A stretch of DNA of 64,000 bases, taken from positions 1 through 64,000 of the forward strand of contig JAWODJ010000034.1 of assembly GCA_046483315.1 (NCBI GenBank), given 5' to 3'. Numbering within the stretch: the stretch's first letter is position 1; every line of letters begins with the position of its first letter. Of the stretch, positions 46,765 to 55,956 are shown in pieces. The notes under the pieces were generated by a model. The model was not told the origin of the DNA. It ran no database searches and saw only the letters and a program-made list of their open reading frames with translations. The translations under genes and the position numbers were made by a program. This DNA comes from PXAP01 sp046483315 (GTDB lineage: Bacteria; Bacteroidota; Bacteroidia; Bacteroidales; PUMT01).

Positions 46765-48147
46765 ATGAAAAAATCATATATTTCACCTTCCGTTAAAACC
46801 GCCGTAACCGGAATAACAGACATGCGCAGGGTCTACATAGAAACCTACGGCTGCCAGATGAACGTAAGCGACAGCGAAGTAGTGGTTTCCATTATGCAGG
46901 ATAACGGTATTGGAAGCACCCCTGATATTGACCAGGCCGATATCATTCTTATCAATACCTGTTCGATCAGGGAGAATGCCGAACAGAGGATATGGGGAAG
47001 GCTTAACCTGTTCAGGCAGATCAAGAAGAAGCGCCCCGAAGTGCTTGTAGGAATTATAGGTTGCATGGCAGAAAGGCTTAAAGAAAAACTGCTTGAAGAG
47101 GATAAACTTGTCGATATTGTGATCGGACCCGATGCATACCGTGAACTGCCTGCTCTTATCGAAGAAGCTGAAGCCGGCCGGCAGGCCATCAACGTCCTCC
47201 TGAGCCGGGAAGAAACCTACGCAGATATCAGTCCTGTCAGGCTGGACAAGAACAAGGTGTCTGCATTCGTCTCGATCATGAGGGGCTGCAACAATTTCTG
47301 CTCCTATTGTGTTGTTCCGCTTACGCGGGGAAGAGAACGCAGTCGTGATCCGCAGACAGTATTCAGGGAAATTTATGAGCTTCATCAAAAGGGTTACCGG
47401 GAAGTCACCCTGCTGGGACAGAATGTGAACTCATACAGATGGAAAAAGGATGACGGCACAGGCACCATAAATTTTGCACACCTGCTTGGCGAAGCCGCAG
47501 AGAGACACCCGGAGATGCGGCTGCGATTTTCAACATCCCACCCCAGGGATATAAGCGATGAGCTGCTCCGTACCATCGCCGGCCATGACAATATATGCAA
47601 ACACATACATCTTCCCGTACAATCGGGCAGCAGCAGGATTCTGAAACTTATGAACAGAAAATATGACAGGGAGCAGTACCTGGAGCGAGTTTCTGCTGTC
47701 AGGCAGATAATTCCCGGCTGCTCCATCTCAACAGATATCATTACAGGATTCTGCTCGGAGAGTGAAGAAGACCACCGGCAAACCCTCAGCCTGATGGAGC
47801 TGGCAGGCTATGATTTTGCCTATATGTTCAAATACTCCGAAAGGCCGGATACCCCTGCCGCCAAAAAATTAAGGGATGATGTGCCTGAGGAGGTAAAATC
47901 CAGGCGGCTCAATGAGATCATAGAACTGCAGGGCAGGCTTTCTGCCCGGAGCAAGGAATCTGACCCGGGTAAAATTTTTGAAGTACTGGTTGAAGGAACT
48001 TCCAAAAAATCCGTGGATGAACTTTACGGGCGGACATCCCGGAACAAGGTCGTTGTTTTCCCCGGCAGGGGATATAAACCAGGCGATTATGTTAATATAA
48101 GGATTACCCGTTTTACACCTGCCACGCTTATTGGTATTCCTGTCTGA
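46765..48147 (+). CDS. miaB: tRNA-2-methylthio-N6-dimethylallyladenosine synthase
   Basis: A 460-residue radical-SAM methylthiotransferase that modifies i6A37 in tRNAs reading UNN codons. The N-terminal UPF0004 domain has ETYGCQMNVSDSE, NTCSIRENAE and GCMAER, giving the three cysteines of the auxiliary cluster. The radical-SAM CxxxCxxC reads RGCNNFCSYCVVP, followed by GREVT-type LLGQNVNSY and the LPVQSGSSRILKLMNRKY block. A C-terminal TRAM domain starts near 390. A start at 46822 (MRRVYIETYG) would trim 19 residues; the promoter position allows both. It converges with the DUF6599 gene with an 11-nt gap. Confidence 0.96.
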   Translation: MKKSYISPSVKTAVTGITDMRRVYIETYGCQMNVSDSEVVVSIMQDNGIGSTPDIDQADIILINTCSIRENAEQRIWGRLNLFRQIKKKRPEVLVGIIGCMAERLKEKLLEEDKLVDIVIGPDAYRELPALIEEAEAGRQAINVLLSREETYADISPVRLDKNKVSAFVSIMRGCNNFCSYCVVPLTRGRERSRDPQTVFREIYELHQKGYREVTLLGQNVNSYRWKKDDGTGTINFAHLLGEAAERHPEMRLRFSTSHPRDISDELLRTIAGHDNICKHIHLPVQSGSSRILKLMNRKYDREQYLERVSAVRQIIPGCSISTDIITGFCSESEEDHRQTLSLMELAGYDFAYMFKYSERPDTPAAKKLRDDVPEEVKSRRLNEIIELQGRLSARSKESDPGKIFEVLVEGTSKKSVDELYGRTSRNKVVVFPGRGYKPGDYVNIRITRFTPATLIGIPV

Positions 48148-48158
48148 TATGCAGAAAA

Positions 48159-49007
48159 TTATCTCACGGCAGCTTCACCGGGCATAAGTTGTAACAATTC
48201 ATTGTACAATTCTCCCCCTTCTTCTGATCTGATAACCAGTATCTGATTCTTCCCGTACCTGCCTGTAACACCACCCTCCCCGAGTTGGGATTCGACAGCT
48301 GCCATAGCTTCATTGTCCCATAAGGGACAGGTCTCGATAAGCATAATATCTGCCTTCTCATCATTCAGTGCCATTTCAAGGAAAAAAACCTGGTAGTTAT
48401 CCAGTTCCTGAAAAACAGGGGCAAGAGAGGGCAGTGCATTCTGCAGACCCAGTATTCCCTTAATAACCTTTATATCGTCAATATGGTTCATGAACAATTC
48501 ATGCTGAAAAAAGGCGGGCAGGATATATCTGACTCCTTCTGCCCTCGATGCTATAATGCTCCCTATTTCAGCCGAAAGTTCATTTGCTTCAGTGCTGCCG
48601 GAATAATTAATCAATGAAAGATAATAGTTGCCCGAATAAAACTGGTACTGGTATTTATTCAGACAATCACCTGCAACCACAACACCGCTCTCCTCACACC
48701 CGTGCCTTGAAACCGAATAGATGCCGAAGGCGGACTGGGCTCCGTTCATCCGGTACAATTCAAGCCTGAACTGTTCACCGTGCCATGATATCTCCTGGAG
48801 AGCCATCCTGTCAAAACCATATTCATGGTACAGATCCGCTCCGCCGTTTATAAGTCCCCATAACGCACTGCCAGCATAAACCTCATCCCTGGTAATCTCT
48901 GCTCCCGGAAGATCCTTACCGGCGGGCACGGGCATATCGCCTTCAGTGCCGGTCAGACCGGTAATAATAGCATTCAGAAGCACCATTAATATGACATGTC
49001 CCTTCAT
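48159..49007 (-). CDS. exported DUF6599-family protein
   Basis: A 282-residue protein of unknown function matching the DUF6599 pattern as I remember it. An N-terminal hydrophobic segment (VILMVLLNAIITGL) suggests export. The conserved-looking core includes LWGLINGGADLYHEYGF, the EISWHGEQFRLELYRM strand, SAFGIYSVSRHGC and a later YILPAFFQHELFMNH segment. The fold seems to be alpha/beta with internal duplication, but no catalytic motif is recognised. It starts 12 nt after the DUF362 gene on the same strand, so the two form a unit. Confidence 0.75.
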   Translation of the reverse strand: MKGHVILMVLLNAIITGLTGTEGDMPVPAGKDLPGAEITRDEVYAGSALWGLINGGADLYHEYGFDRMALQEISWHGEQFRLELYRMNGAQSAFGIYSVSRHGCEESGVVVAGDCLNKYQYQFYSGNYYLSLINYSGSTEANELSAEIGSIIASRAEGVRYILPAFFQHELFMNHIDDIKVIKGILGLQNALPSLAPVFQELDNYQVFFLEMALNDEKADIMLIETCPLWDNEAMAAVESQLGEGGVTGRYGKNQILVIRSEEGGELYNELLQLMPGEAAVR

Positions 49008-49019
49008 ATATGTTTTATA

Positions 49020-50180
49020 TTAAGCAAGTTCAATATTTCTGAGATCTATCCGGTCGCGGGCCGACACGCCAAGGCCTAATTCGCCGGCAAGTTTCATCTG
49101 TTTTTCTCCCGTATCCGAATAAGCATCCTGCCTGCCCATCTCTATCCTTTTCCCAATTATTATATCATATCCGGTCATATCAACCGCTACCGGATCGGTG
49201 CCCAGCAATATCATTTTATAATCGGTGATGAACTGCGGATTAGCACCCGGTCCGCCGTCATAACAACCTCTTATGCCATCGGCAATGTTCAGCACCACCT
49301 TGTCGCGTACAGGCGGGAAGGCACAAACCTCTGCAGAGGTTTCAGCCCATAGCGTTGAGTGAAGCCGGCTTGTATTTGTTATCACCCCGTAACCAAGGTT
49401 TTTCAGGCAGAGGGTGATTGATGCCCCGGCATTCTTCATGACCGGCATGTTAATAATCTTGTCAAGCTGTTGTGTTACAATTTTCGAAAAATAGGAATAT
49501 CTGCCCTGGTTAACCATAAAAGGAAGCAGGTAATCATCATACTCCATCTCACAGTCCGCCCAGTAGTACCAGTCCTTGTCGATCTTCGACAGACTGTAGA
49601 GTTCACCGTTCTCATCATAATATGACCCCTTCTCATCAACATGCTCGGTAGCCATAATTCTTATGCCCGGATAATTTTCTGCAGTAAACCCTGCTTCCCT
49701 CAGGTGCTGCATCCGGCGGTCAAAAATAACGATGTTGTTTCTTGATATCCCGCTCTGCTCAAGCTGTGATATGACTGACTGAACAAGGGCATGGCTGGTT
49801 GAAAGAAGCTTACCGCCTATAGGGTTTACCTTGAGGCCTACTGCCTCACCAGGCTTAACGAACTGACGCCATGCAATTGATGCATCATTTGTGCCTGTGA
49901 GTCCCATCATTCCCTCCTCAAGCATCAGGCAGGCGGCATCCTCCTTTATAGCATTGTCAGACAGAGGGTTATTGTGCCTGACTTTAACCACCCTTCCGGG
50001 ATATTTCCCCGGCATCGAGTTCATGTTGCGGGGATATTTAAGTACATCAGCTATGTTAGTGGCAGTTTCCTGATCTGTTTTTGCAGATGCTGCAAGACTG
50101 CCTGCCATCAGCGGCGAAAGCCCTGCCCCGATCCCGCCCGCTGTTACAAGTCTGAAGAATTTACGGCGTCCTTTATCCAT
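49020..50180 (-). CDS. DUF362 protein with twin-arginine signal
   Basis: A 386-residue DUF362 protein. The N-terminus has a Tat-like motif (GRRKFFRLVTAGG, with RRKFF for the RRxFL consensus) followed by a hydrophobic, alanine/glycine-rich stretch, so it is probably exported folded, perhaps with a cofactor. The DUF362 domain shows AVGLKVNPIGGK, NIVIFDRRMQHLREAG, IINMPVMKNAGASITLCLKNLGYG (in parts) and LGTDPVAVDMTGYDII. No 4Fe-4S ferredoxin motif is seen, though several cysteines are scattered. DUF362 function is not established. It is 12 nt upstream of the DUF6599 gene and 82 nt downstream of aspS. Confidence 0.85.
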   Translation of the reverse strand: MDKGRRKFFRLVTAGGIGAGLSPLMAGSLAASAKTDQETATNIADVLKYPRNMNSMPGKYPGRVVKVRHNNPLSDNAIKEDAACLMLEEGMMGLTGTNDASIAWRQFVKPGEAVGLKVNPIGGKLLSTSHALVQSVISQLEQSGISRNNIVIFDRRMQHLREAGFTAENYPGIRIMATEHVDEKGSYYDENGELYSLSKIDKDWYYWADCEMEYDDYLLPFMVNQGRYSYFSKIVTQQLDKIINMPVMKNAGASITLCLKNLGYGVITNTSRLHSTLWAETSAEVCAFPPVRDKVVLNIADGIRGCYDGGPGANPQFITDYKMILLGTDPVAVDMTGYDIIIGKRIEMGRQDAYSDTGEKQMKLAGELGLGVSARDRIDLRNIELA

Positions 50181-50262
50181 AACAACAATTATTGGTTTAT
50201 GATTTTACTCCTGACAGAACCGGTTCCGCCATCAGTTATTCCCCGGATTAATTTCAGCCTGT

Positions 50263-52020
50263 TTACCGGGCAGTATTATCAGGTTTTAATCTCAACTCCT
50301 TAAGCTGCTCCGGAGCCAGTTTTGATGGTGAATCAATCATCAGGTCCCGCCCTGAATTATTCTTGGGAAACGCAATCACATCCCTGATCGAGCCGGAGCC
50401 GGCAAAAACTGCAACCCACCTGTCAAAACCAAACGCCACACCGGCATGAGGAGGTGCTCCGTAGGTGAAAGCCTCCATCAGAAATCCGAACTGCTGCCTG
50501 GCCTGTTCATCGGTAAACCCGAGTGTTCTAAACATCTTCTTCTGCAACTGGCCGTCATGAATACGCACAGAACCACCTCCTATCTCAACCCCGTTTATCA
50601 CCAGATCGTATGCATTGGCGCGTACCGAGGCCGGATCGGTATCCAGCAGGGAAATATCTTCAGGCCTGGGTGAAGTAAACGGATGATGCATTGCATAAAA
50701 ACGGCTTGTCTCCTCATCCCACTCCAGGAGAGGGAAATCAACCACCCATAGCGGGGCAAAATCATCATCATTTACCAGTTCCAGTCTGCGACCCATCTCA
50801 AGTCTCAGCTCAGAAAGTGCCTCCCGGGTGGAATGACGGTCACCTGCCAGTATCAGCAGCAGGTCGCCCGGACGGGCACCAGACAGCTCATTCCATCTTT
50901 TCAGTGCATCCTCATCATAAAACTTGTCCACCGACGATTTAACAGTACCATCTTCATTGTATTTCACGTAAACCAGTCCCTTTGCACCTATCTGTGGCTT
51001 CCTGACAAAATCTGTAAGCTCATCAAGCTGTTTACGGCTGTAAGAGGCACAGCCTACAGCACAGATGCCGGCAACATACGGAGCATCGTCAAATACCCGG
51101 AAATCATGTCCCCTGGCATGCCCGGTCAGCTCAACGATCTCCATGCCGAACCTTATATCGGGTTTGTCGGTCCCGTACCTTTCCATAGCATCCTCATAGC
51201 TTATCCGCGGAAACGGACCGTTGAAACTAATGTTCTTGATTTTAATGAACAGATGCTTCGCCAGACCCTCAAAGGTGCTGAGCACATCATCCTGCCCGGC
51301 AAAAGCCATTTCACAGTCCACCTGCGTAAACTCAGGCTGCCTGTCCGCTCTCAGATCCTCGTCCCTGAAACACTTGACTATCTGGTAGTATTTGTCATAG
51401 CCGGAAACCATCAGAAGCTGCTTGAACATTTGCGGGGACTGCGGCAGGGCGTAAAATTCGCCGGGGTTCATCCGTGAAGGTACAACAAAATCCCTCGCCC
51501 CCTCCGGAGTTGATTTTATCATTACCGGTGTCTCTATCTCGATAAAAGATTGCTTATCAAGATATCTCCTTATTTCACCGGCCATCCTGTGCCGCAGTTC
51601 CATATTCTTTTTCATCACATTCCGGCGCAGGTCAAGGTACCTGAACTTCATCCTGAGCTCATCACCCCCGTCGGTATCGTCTTCAATAGTGAAGGGTGGA
51701 AGCACTGAAGCATTGAGCACTTTAAGTGTCCTGACCTCAATTTCGATATCTCCCGTTGCCATCCTGGGATTTTTATTGGAGCGTTCCCTTACTTTGCCAA
51801 TTATCTGAATCACATACTCACGGCCCAGCTTTCTTGCCTCTCTGCACAATCCGGCATCGGCTTCCATATTAAAAACAAGCTGTGTTATCCCGTACCGGTC
51901 CCGCAGATCAATAAATGTCATTCCGCCAAGGTCACGTGAGCGCTGCACCCATCCACTCAGTGTAACTTCAGCGCCTTCATGTATCTGATTCAGTTCTCCG
52001 CAGGTATGTGTCCTGTACAT
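50263..52020 (-). CDS. aspS: aspartate-tRNA ligase
   Basis: A 585-residue class IIb aminoacyl-tRNA synthetase. The N-terminal OB-fold anticodon domain (GWVQRSRDLGGMTFIDLRDR, quoted in part: LSGWVQRSRDLGG) is followed by the catalytic domain with motif 1 (FIEIETPVMIKSTPEGARDF, in part), motif 2 (CFRDEDLRADRQPEFTQ, in part: FRDEDLRADRQPEF) and motif 3 (GVAFGFDRWV). A bacterial GAD insertion lies in the middle (about 285-410). Full length for the bacterial type. It is divergent from tadA, 102 nt apart. Confidence 0.97.
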   Translation of the reverse strand: MYRTHTCGELNQIHEGAEVTLSGWVQRSRDLGGMTFIDLRDRYGITQLVFNMEADAGLCREARKLGREYVIQIIGKVRERSNKNPRMATGDIEIEVRTLKVLNASVLPPFTIEDDTDGGDELRMKFRYLDLRRNVMKKNMELRHRMAGEIRRYLDKQSFIEIETPVMIKSTPEGARDFVVPSRMNPGEFYALPQSPQMFKQLLMVSGYDKYYQIVKCFRDEDLRADRQPEFTQVDCEMAFAGQDDVLSTFEGLAKHLFIKIKNISFNGPFPRISYEDAMERYGTDKPDIRFGMEIVELTGHARGHDFRVFDDAPYVAGICAVGCASYSRKQLDELTDFVRKPQIGAKGLVYVKYNEDGTVKSSVDKFYDEDALKRWNELSGARPGDLLLILAGDRHSTREALSELRLEMGRRLELVNDDDFAPLWVVDFPLLEWDEETSRFYAMHHPFTSPRPEDISLLDTDPASVRANAYDLVINGVEIGGGSVRIHDGQLQKKMFRTLGFTDEQARQQFGFLMEAFTYGAPPHAGVAFGFDRWVAVFAGSGSIRDVIAFPKNNSGRDLMIDSPSKLAPEQLKELRLKPDNTAR

Positions 52021-52029
52021 CTTAAAAAA

Positions 52030-52062
52030 TTTGGTTAGTTTGCTAAATTAAGAATATTTTTG
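52030..52062 (+). promoter_or_regulatory. tadA promoter, Bacteroidota consensus
   Basis: TTTG at 52030-52033, a 21-nt spacer and TATTTTTG at 52055-52062. Both boxes are exact. Transcription would begin near 52069, downstream of the ATG at 52060, which argues for the tadA start at 52123. Confidence 0.75.
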
Positions 52063-52122
52063 CACTTAAGTCTGATCAGCAAGAAAAACAATTCCACCCG
52101 GCTCTCACTTAAACCAATATTA

Positions 52123-52569
52123 ATGGATATCCCTGTTTTTTCAGATACAAGCTTCATGAAAGAGGCACTCAAAGAGGCGCAAAAAGCACTGGAAAAAGAT
52201 GAAGTGCCCGTCGGTGCCGTTATAGTAAGCAACAACATGGTAATAGCAAGGGCACACAACCTAACCGAGACCCTTAACGATCCAACCGCCCATGCCGAGA
52301 TGCAGGCATTCACCTCGGCCACCAACTACCTGGGAGGGAAATACCTTAACGATTGCACCCTGTATGTAACCCTTGAGCCCTGTATTATGTGCGCCGGGGC
52401 TGCCTACTGGACCCGTATCGGAAAAATAGTTTGGGGAGCAACAGATGAAAAGCATGGATATACCCTCACCAATAAAAACATCCTTCATCCCAGAACGGCA
52501 ATCATCAAAGACATCATGGAAAAAGAGTGCGCCACGCTGCTCAGGGAGTTTTTCAGTGGAAAAAGATGA
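52123..52569 (+). CDS. tadA: tRNA-specific adenosine deaminase
   Basis: A zinc-dependent deaminase of 148 residues converting the wobble adenosine of tRNA-Arg(ACG) to inosine. Zinc ligands are H57 in HAEMQAF (with catalytic E59) and C87 and C90 in EPCIMCAGA, and the VGAVIVSNN segment precedes them. I chose ATG at 52123 because the promoter TATTTTTG ends at 52062 and because the 21 extra residues of the longer frame are not deaminase-like. A related guanine or cytosine deaminase is possible but the YWTRIGKIVWGATDEK block fits TadA. It precedes the S9 peptidase gene by 212 nt. Confidence 0.9.
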   Translation: MDIPVFSDTSFMKEALKEAQKALEKDEVPVGAVIVSNNMVIARAHNLTETLNDPTAHAEMQAFTSATNYLGGKYLNDCTLYVTLEPCIMCAGAAYWTRIGKIVWGATDEKHGYTLTNKNILHPRTAIIKDIMEKECATLLREFFSGKR

Positions 52570-52647
52570 TAAATTAACACTTTCAGATCACTGACATTCC
52601 ACATTTTTTATATTTTTGCCTGACATTAAACCAAAGCATTTATAAGA

Positions 52648-52698
52648 ATCATCCATGTGCCAGGTCACACAAAAAGGCATGAATAAAGCATGGATGAT
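52648..52698 (+). repeat. 10-bp inverted repeat upstream of the S9 peptidase
   Basis: ATCATCCATG (52648-52657) and CATGGATGAT (52689-52698) are exact inverted copies 31 nt apart. They lie 84-134 nt before the peptidase ATG, just after TATTTTTG at 52611-52618, a perfect -7 box without a clear -33 partner. If transcription starts there, the repeat would form a 5' leader hairpin. Confidence 0.55.
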
Positions 52699-52781
52699 CC
52701 ATCGGAATTGAAAAACTGAATATGAATTACCTATTAAACATAATTAATTGAATATTAAATTGATAAACCTACTTTATACAG

Positions 52782-55700
52782 ATGAATAGTTTAAAGCTTT
52801 ATTTCCGGAGTATAATCTTCACGGCAATAACCCTGATCATTTCCGGCAGTTATACTTTAACGGCCGTTGAAGGTCCCAACCCGGCAGAACCCGAAACTGA
52901 TGTCCCTGAACCTGCAGGTGGCAAACCCGGATATCACAAAACCGGGGCCCCCGGGCCGGAAGATGGCGGAGATAAAGATCCTGTAACGGAAAAACCTCAA
53001 CCGGTAGCATGGCAGGATGTTGCCGGCTGGAAATATATTCCCGGCGGATCGGTTACAATATCTAACGAAGGACAATGGTTTGCATACTGGTACAGTCCCA
53101 ATAAAGGCAACTCCGAGCTGATACTGCAAAACATCACCGGTGATACCCGTAAGGTTGTTCCCATTGGCGAAACATCCGGTGGTGGCGGAAATGCCATTGA
53201 GTTCAGCCACGATTCAAGGTTCATAGCCTTTATGGTGTATCCCACCGAAGAGGAAAAAGAGAAAGCAAAACAGGATGATGCCCCGTCAAATAAACTATGC
53301 CTTATAGATCTGCAAAATGACGAAGAGACCACATTTGAAAATGTGAAATCCTTCTCCTTCTCAGGAGAAAACCCCGGCTGGCTGGCTATCCATCTGAATA
53401 CTCCCAGGCCATCGGGTGACAAAGGGGCAGGGAAAGGAACCGATCTGCTGCTTACAAATCTCCGGAAAGGAAATATCTTCAACTTTGGTAATGTCTCTGA
53501 ATATGCATTTGATAAAAAGGGCAACTGGCTCGCCTGGCTTACCGATGCCCACGGCAAGGCAGGAAACGGATTGCAAATAAGGAATATGAACACGGGAGAG
53601 GTGTTATCGCCCGAAAGCGACAAGGCTTCCTACCGCTACCTTAACTGGACAAAGGAGGGTGACGGACTGGCGATTCTGAAAGGTATGGAGGATGATGATT
53701 TTACCGAAGATGTTTACTCGGTTATCGGTTTTCGCAGATTTGAAAAAGACGGTCCGGAAAAGGTGCTTTACAACCCTCATGAAGATCCCTCCTTCCCCGA
53801 TGAGATGACAATCAGCCCGAACCGTGGCCCCCTCTGGTCAGAGAATCTCAACACCCTTATCTTTGGTATACACCGTAACGTGAGGGAAGAAAAGAAAGAT
53901 GATGACACCTTATCAGCAGCAGTAAATGATACTATAATCAAACCGGATAATGACACCATCAGCACTGCCGGTAATGATACCCTTACAAAGAACACAGATG
54001 AAAAGCCCGACCTGGTATTATGGCACTGGAAGGACAGCCGTCTTCAGTCGGTCCAGAAAACCCGGGAAAGCAGGGATAAAAATTACAGCTACCTCTCTCT
54101 TTACCATACCGGGGAAAATAAATTCATCCGTCTTGCCGATGACGATATGCGTACGATAAATGTTGCACCAAAGCAGAAATTCGCCCTCGGGATAGCCGAC
54201 AGGGAGTATGAGTTGCTGGGAGGCATGAGCGGTGAGAACTTTGCCGATATATACATAGTTAACCTTGCAACCGGCGACCGGAAAATGCTGCTTGAAAAGC
54301 ACAGGATGCTCGGGGGATTCTCCCTTTCTCCCGACGGCGAAAAATTTACCTGGTACAGTGAGGGCAGTTATTATGCATGCACCTTTGCATCGGGACAGTC
54401 CGTTAACCTGACCGGAAATATCGCGGCATCTTTTGTTAATGAAGATAATGACCGTAATGTGGAGTTTCCTCCAACACCCTTATGGGGATGGACAAGCGAC
54501 AGCAGGGAAGTCCTTATAAGGGACAACTGGAACGTATGGAAAATATCAGCCGACGGCAAAAAGTTTAATAATATCACCCTTGACGGGGAAAGGAACGGAA
54601 AGCGCTACCAGTACCGGTTCCGGCTGGATCCTGATGAAGAGGGCATTGATCTCAGGCAGCCGGTATTCATGAGGGTGTTTGATGAAGGTTCAAAAAAAAG
54701 CGGTATAGCACGGATCGCCAGGGGCAGCAGCGGTGCATCACTACTGTTGTGGGACGATGCCACATACGGAGGCCTCAGGAAGGCTAAGAATAACGATATG
54801 TATTTCTTCACACGGGAAACGGTTACCGATCCGCCTGATTACTATGCTTCGGCTTCCATTGACCTGGGCGGGCATAAAAAGATCACTGAGACCTTCCCCG
54901 AACAGGAAAACTTTACTCTCTCACCCGGATCAAGGCTGATCTCATTTGTAAGTGATAAAGGAGATACTCTCCAGGCGGCTCTCTTTTTGCCTGCAGGGTA
55001 TGAGGAAGGAGAGCAATACCCTGCTCTGGTTTATATTTATGAAAGACTGACCCGGGGCCTTAACAGCTATAGCAGGCCATCCTTCCCGGGCGGAGGGTTC
55101 AACCGTGCAATGTACACCAGCAACGGCTATGCCGTGCTGATGCCCGATATAGTTTATCAACTCAACGATCCCGGAATGTCGGCGGTATGGTGTGTGCTGC
55201 CGGCTGTTGACGCTGCAATCGAAACGGGTATCGTTGACCCTGAAAATATTGCCATTCACGGCCACTCCTGGGGTGGTTACCAGACATCTTTCCTGATAAC
55301 ACAGACTGACAGGTTCAAAGCTGCTGTTGCAGGTGCGCCGCTTACAAATATGATAAGCATGTACAGCCTTATATACTGGAACACCGGCAGCACCAACCAG
55401 CCCATCTTTGAGAGTAGCCAGGGCAGGCTCACATCCGGATACTGGGACAACTGGAATGCTTTCAAACGCAATTCCCCCGTCTATTATGCCCAAAATGTAA
55501 ATACACCGCTGCTGCTGATGCATAATGACAAGGACGGAGCGGTGGACTTTACCCAGGGAATTGAATATTACAACACACTGAGAAGGCTTGAAAAACCGGT
55601 TATCATGCTTCAGTACGAGGGAGAGAATCACGGATTGCGAAAGACTGCCAACCAGATAGACTATGCCCTCCGGATGATGGAATTCCTGGATTATTACCTT

Positions 55701-55799
55701 AAAGGGGAAAATGCACCGGGATGGCTGAAAGAAGGCATTCCACTGCTGGAAATGAAAAAACACCTTGAAGAACGGCCTGCTGTATTAACTGTGCAATAA
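52782..55799 (+). CDS. secreted prolyl oligopeptidase-family serine peptidase (S9)
   Basis: A 1005-residue exported alpha/beta-hydrolase peptidase. A signal segment (SIIFTAITLIISGSYTLTA) is followed by a proline/acid-rich linker (about 28-78), a long beta-propeller-like region (about 80-700) and a C-terminal peptidase S9 domain. The catalytic triad reads S829 in GHSWGGYQ, D918 in HNDKDGAVD and H950 in GENHGLR. Residues 374-405 are a tandem 8-residue repeat with O-glycosylation sequons (see separate entry). It probably degrades peptides in the periplasm or at the surface. A terminator follows. It stands alone; dipeptidyl versus endopeptidase activity cannot be told. Confidence 0.9.
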   Translation: MNSLKLYFRSIIFTAITLIISGSYTLTAVEGPNPAEPETDVPEPAGGKPGYHKTGAPGPEDGGDKDPVTEKPQPVAWQDVAGWKYIPGGSVTISNEGQWFAYWYSPNKGNSELILQNITGDTRKVVPIGETSGGGGNAIEFSHDSRFIAFMVYPTEEEKEKAKQDDAPSNKLCLIDLQNDEETTFENVKSFSFSGENPGWLAIHLNTPRPSGDKGAGKGTDLLLTNLRKGNIFNFGNVSEYAFDKKGNWLAWLTDAHGKAGNGLQIRNMNTGEVLSPESDKASYRYLNWTKEGDGLAILKGMEDDDFTEDVYSVIGFRRFEKDGPEKVLYNPHEDPSFPDEMTISPNRGPLWSENLNTLIFGIHRNVREEKKDDDTLSAAVNDTIIKPDNDTISTAGNDTLTKNTDEKPDLVLWHWKDSRLQSVQKTRESRDKNYSYLSLYHTGENKFIRLADDDMRTINVAPKQKFALGIADREYELLGGMSGENFADIYIVNLATGDRKMLLEKHRMLGGFSLSPDGEKFTWYSEGSYYACTFASGQSVNLTGNIAASFVNEDNDRNVEFPPTPLWGWTSDSREVLIRDNWNVWKISADGKKFNNITLDGERNGKRYQYRFRLDPDEEGIDLRQPVFMRVFDEGSKKSGIARIARGSSGASLLLWDDATYGGLRKAKNNDMYFFTRETVTDPPDYYASASIDLGGHKKITETFPEQENFTLSPGSRLISFVSDKGDTLQAALFLPAGYEEGEQYPALVYIYERLTRGLNSYSRPSFPGGGFNRAMYTSNGYAVLMPDIVYQLNDPGMSAVWCVLPAVDAAIETGIVDPENIAIHGHSWGGYQTSFLITQTDRFKAAVAGAPLTNMISMYSLIYWNTGSTNQPIFESSQGRLTSGYWDNWNAFKRNSPVYYAQNVNTPLLLMHNDKDGAVDFTQGIEYYNTLRRLEKPVIMLQYEGENHGLRKTANQIDYALRMMEFLDYYLKGENAPGWLKEGIPLLEMKKHLEERPAVLTVQ
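53901..53996 (+). repeat. four 8-residue tandem repeats with DT(L/I) sequons
   Basis: Residues 374-405 of the S9 peptidase read DDTLSAAV, NDTIIKPD, NDTISTAG, NDTLTKNT. The aspartates of the DTL/DTI triplets are at 375, 383, 391 and 399, exactly eight apart. Each triplet matches the Bacteroides O-glycosylation motif D(S/T)(A/I/L/V/M/T). At DNA level it is a diverged 24-bp repeat. Confidence 0.85.
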
Positions 55800-55876
55800 T
55801 AAAAGTCAGACGTTAAAATTAAAGGCTGGCTTACATCGGGCTGTTCCCCGAAAGGGAAACATTCAAAATTACTGAA

Positions 55877-55910
55877 ACCCGGCAGGAGGAAGATCTGCCG
55901 GGTCCTTTTT
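55877..55910 (+). terminator. intrinsic terminator after the S9 peptidase
   Basis: A perfect 9-bp stem ACCCGGCAG (55877-55885) with CTGCCGGGT (55895-55903), a 9-nt loop and CCTTTTT. It lies about 80 nt after the stop codon. Confidence 0.88.
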
Positions 55911-55956
55911 AAGTATAACAATCGGGCTGTTTTGAGAAGTTGATGATGTATAAAAA

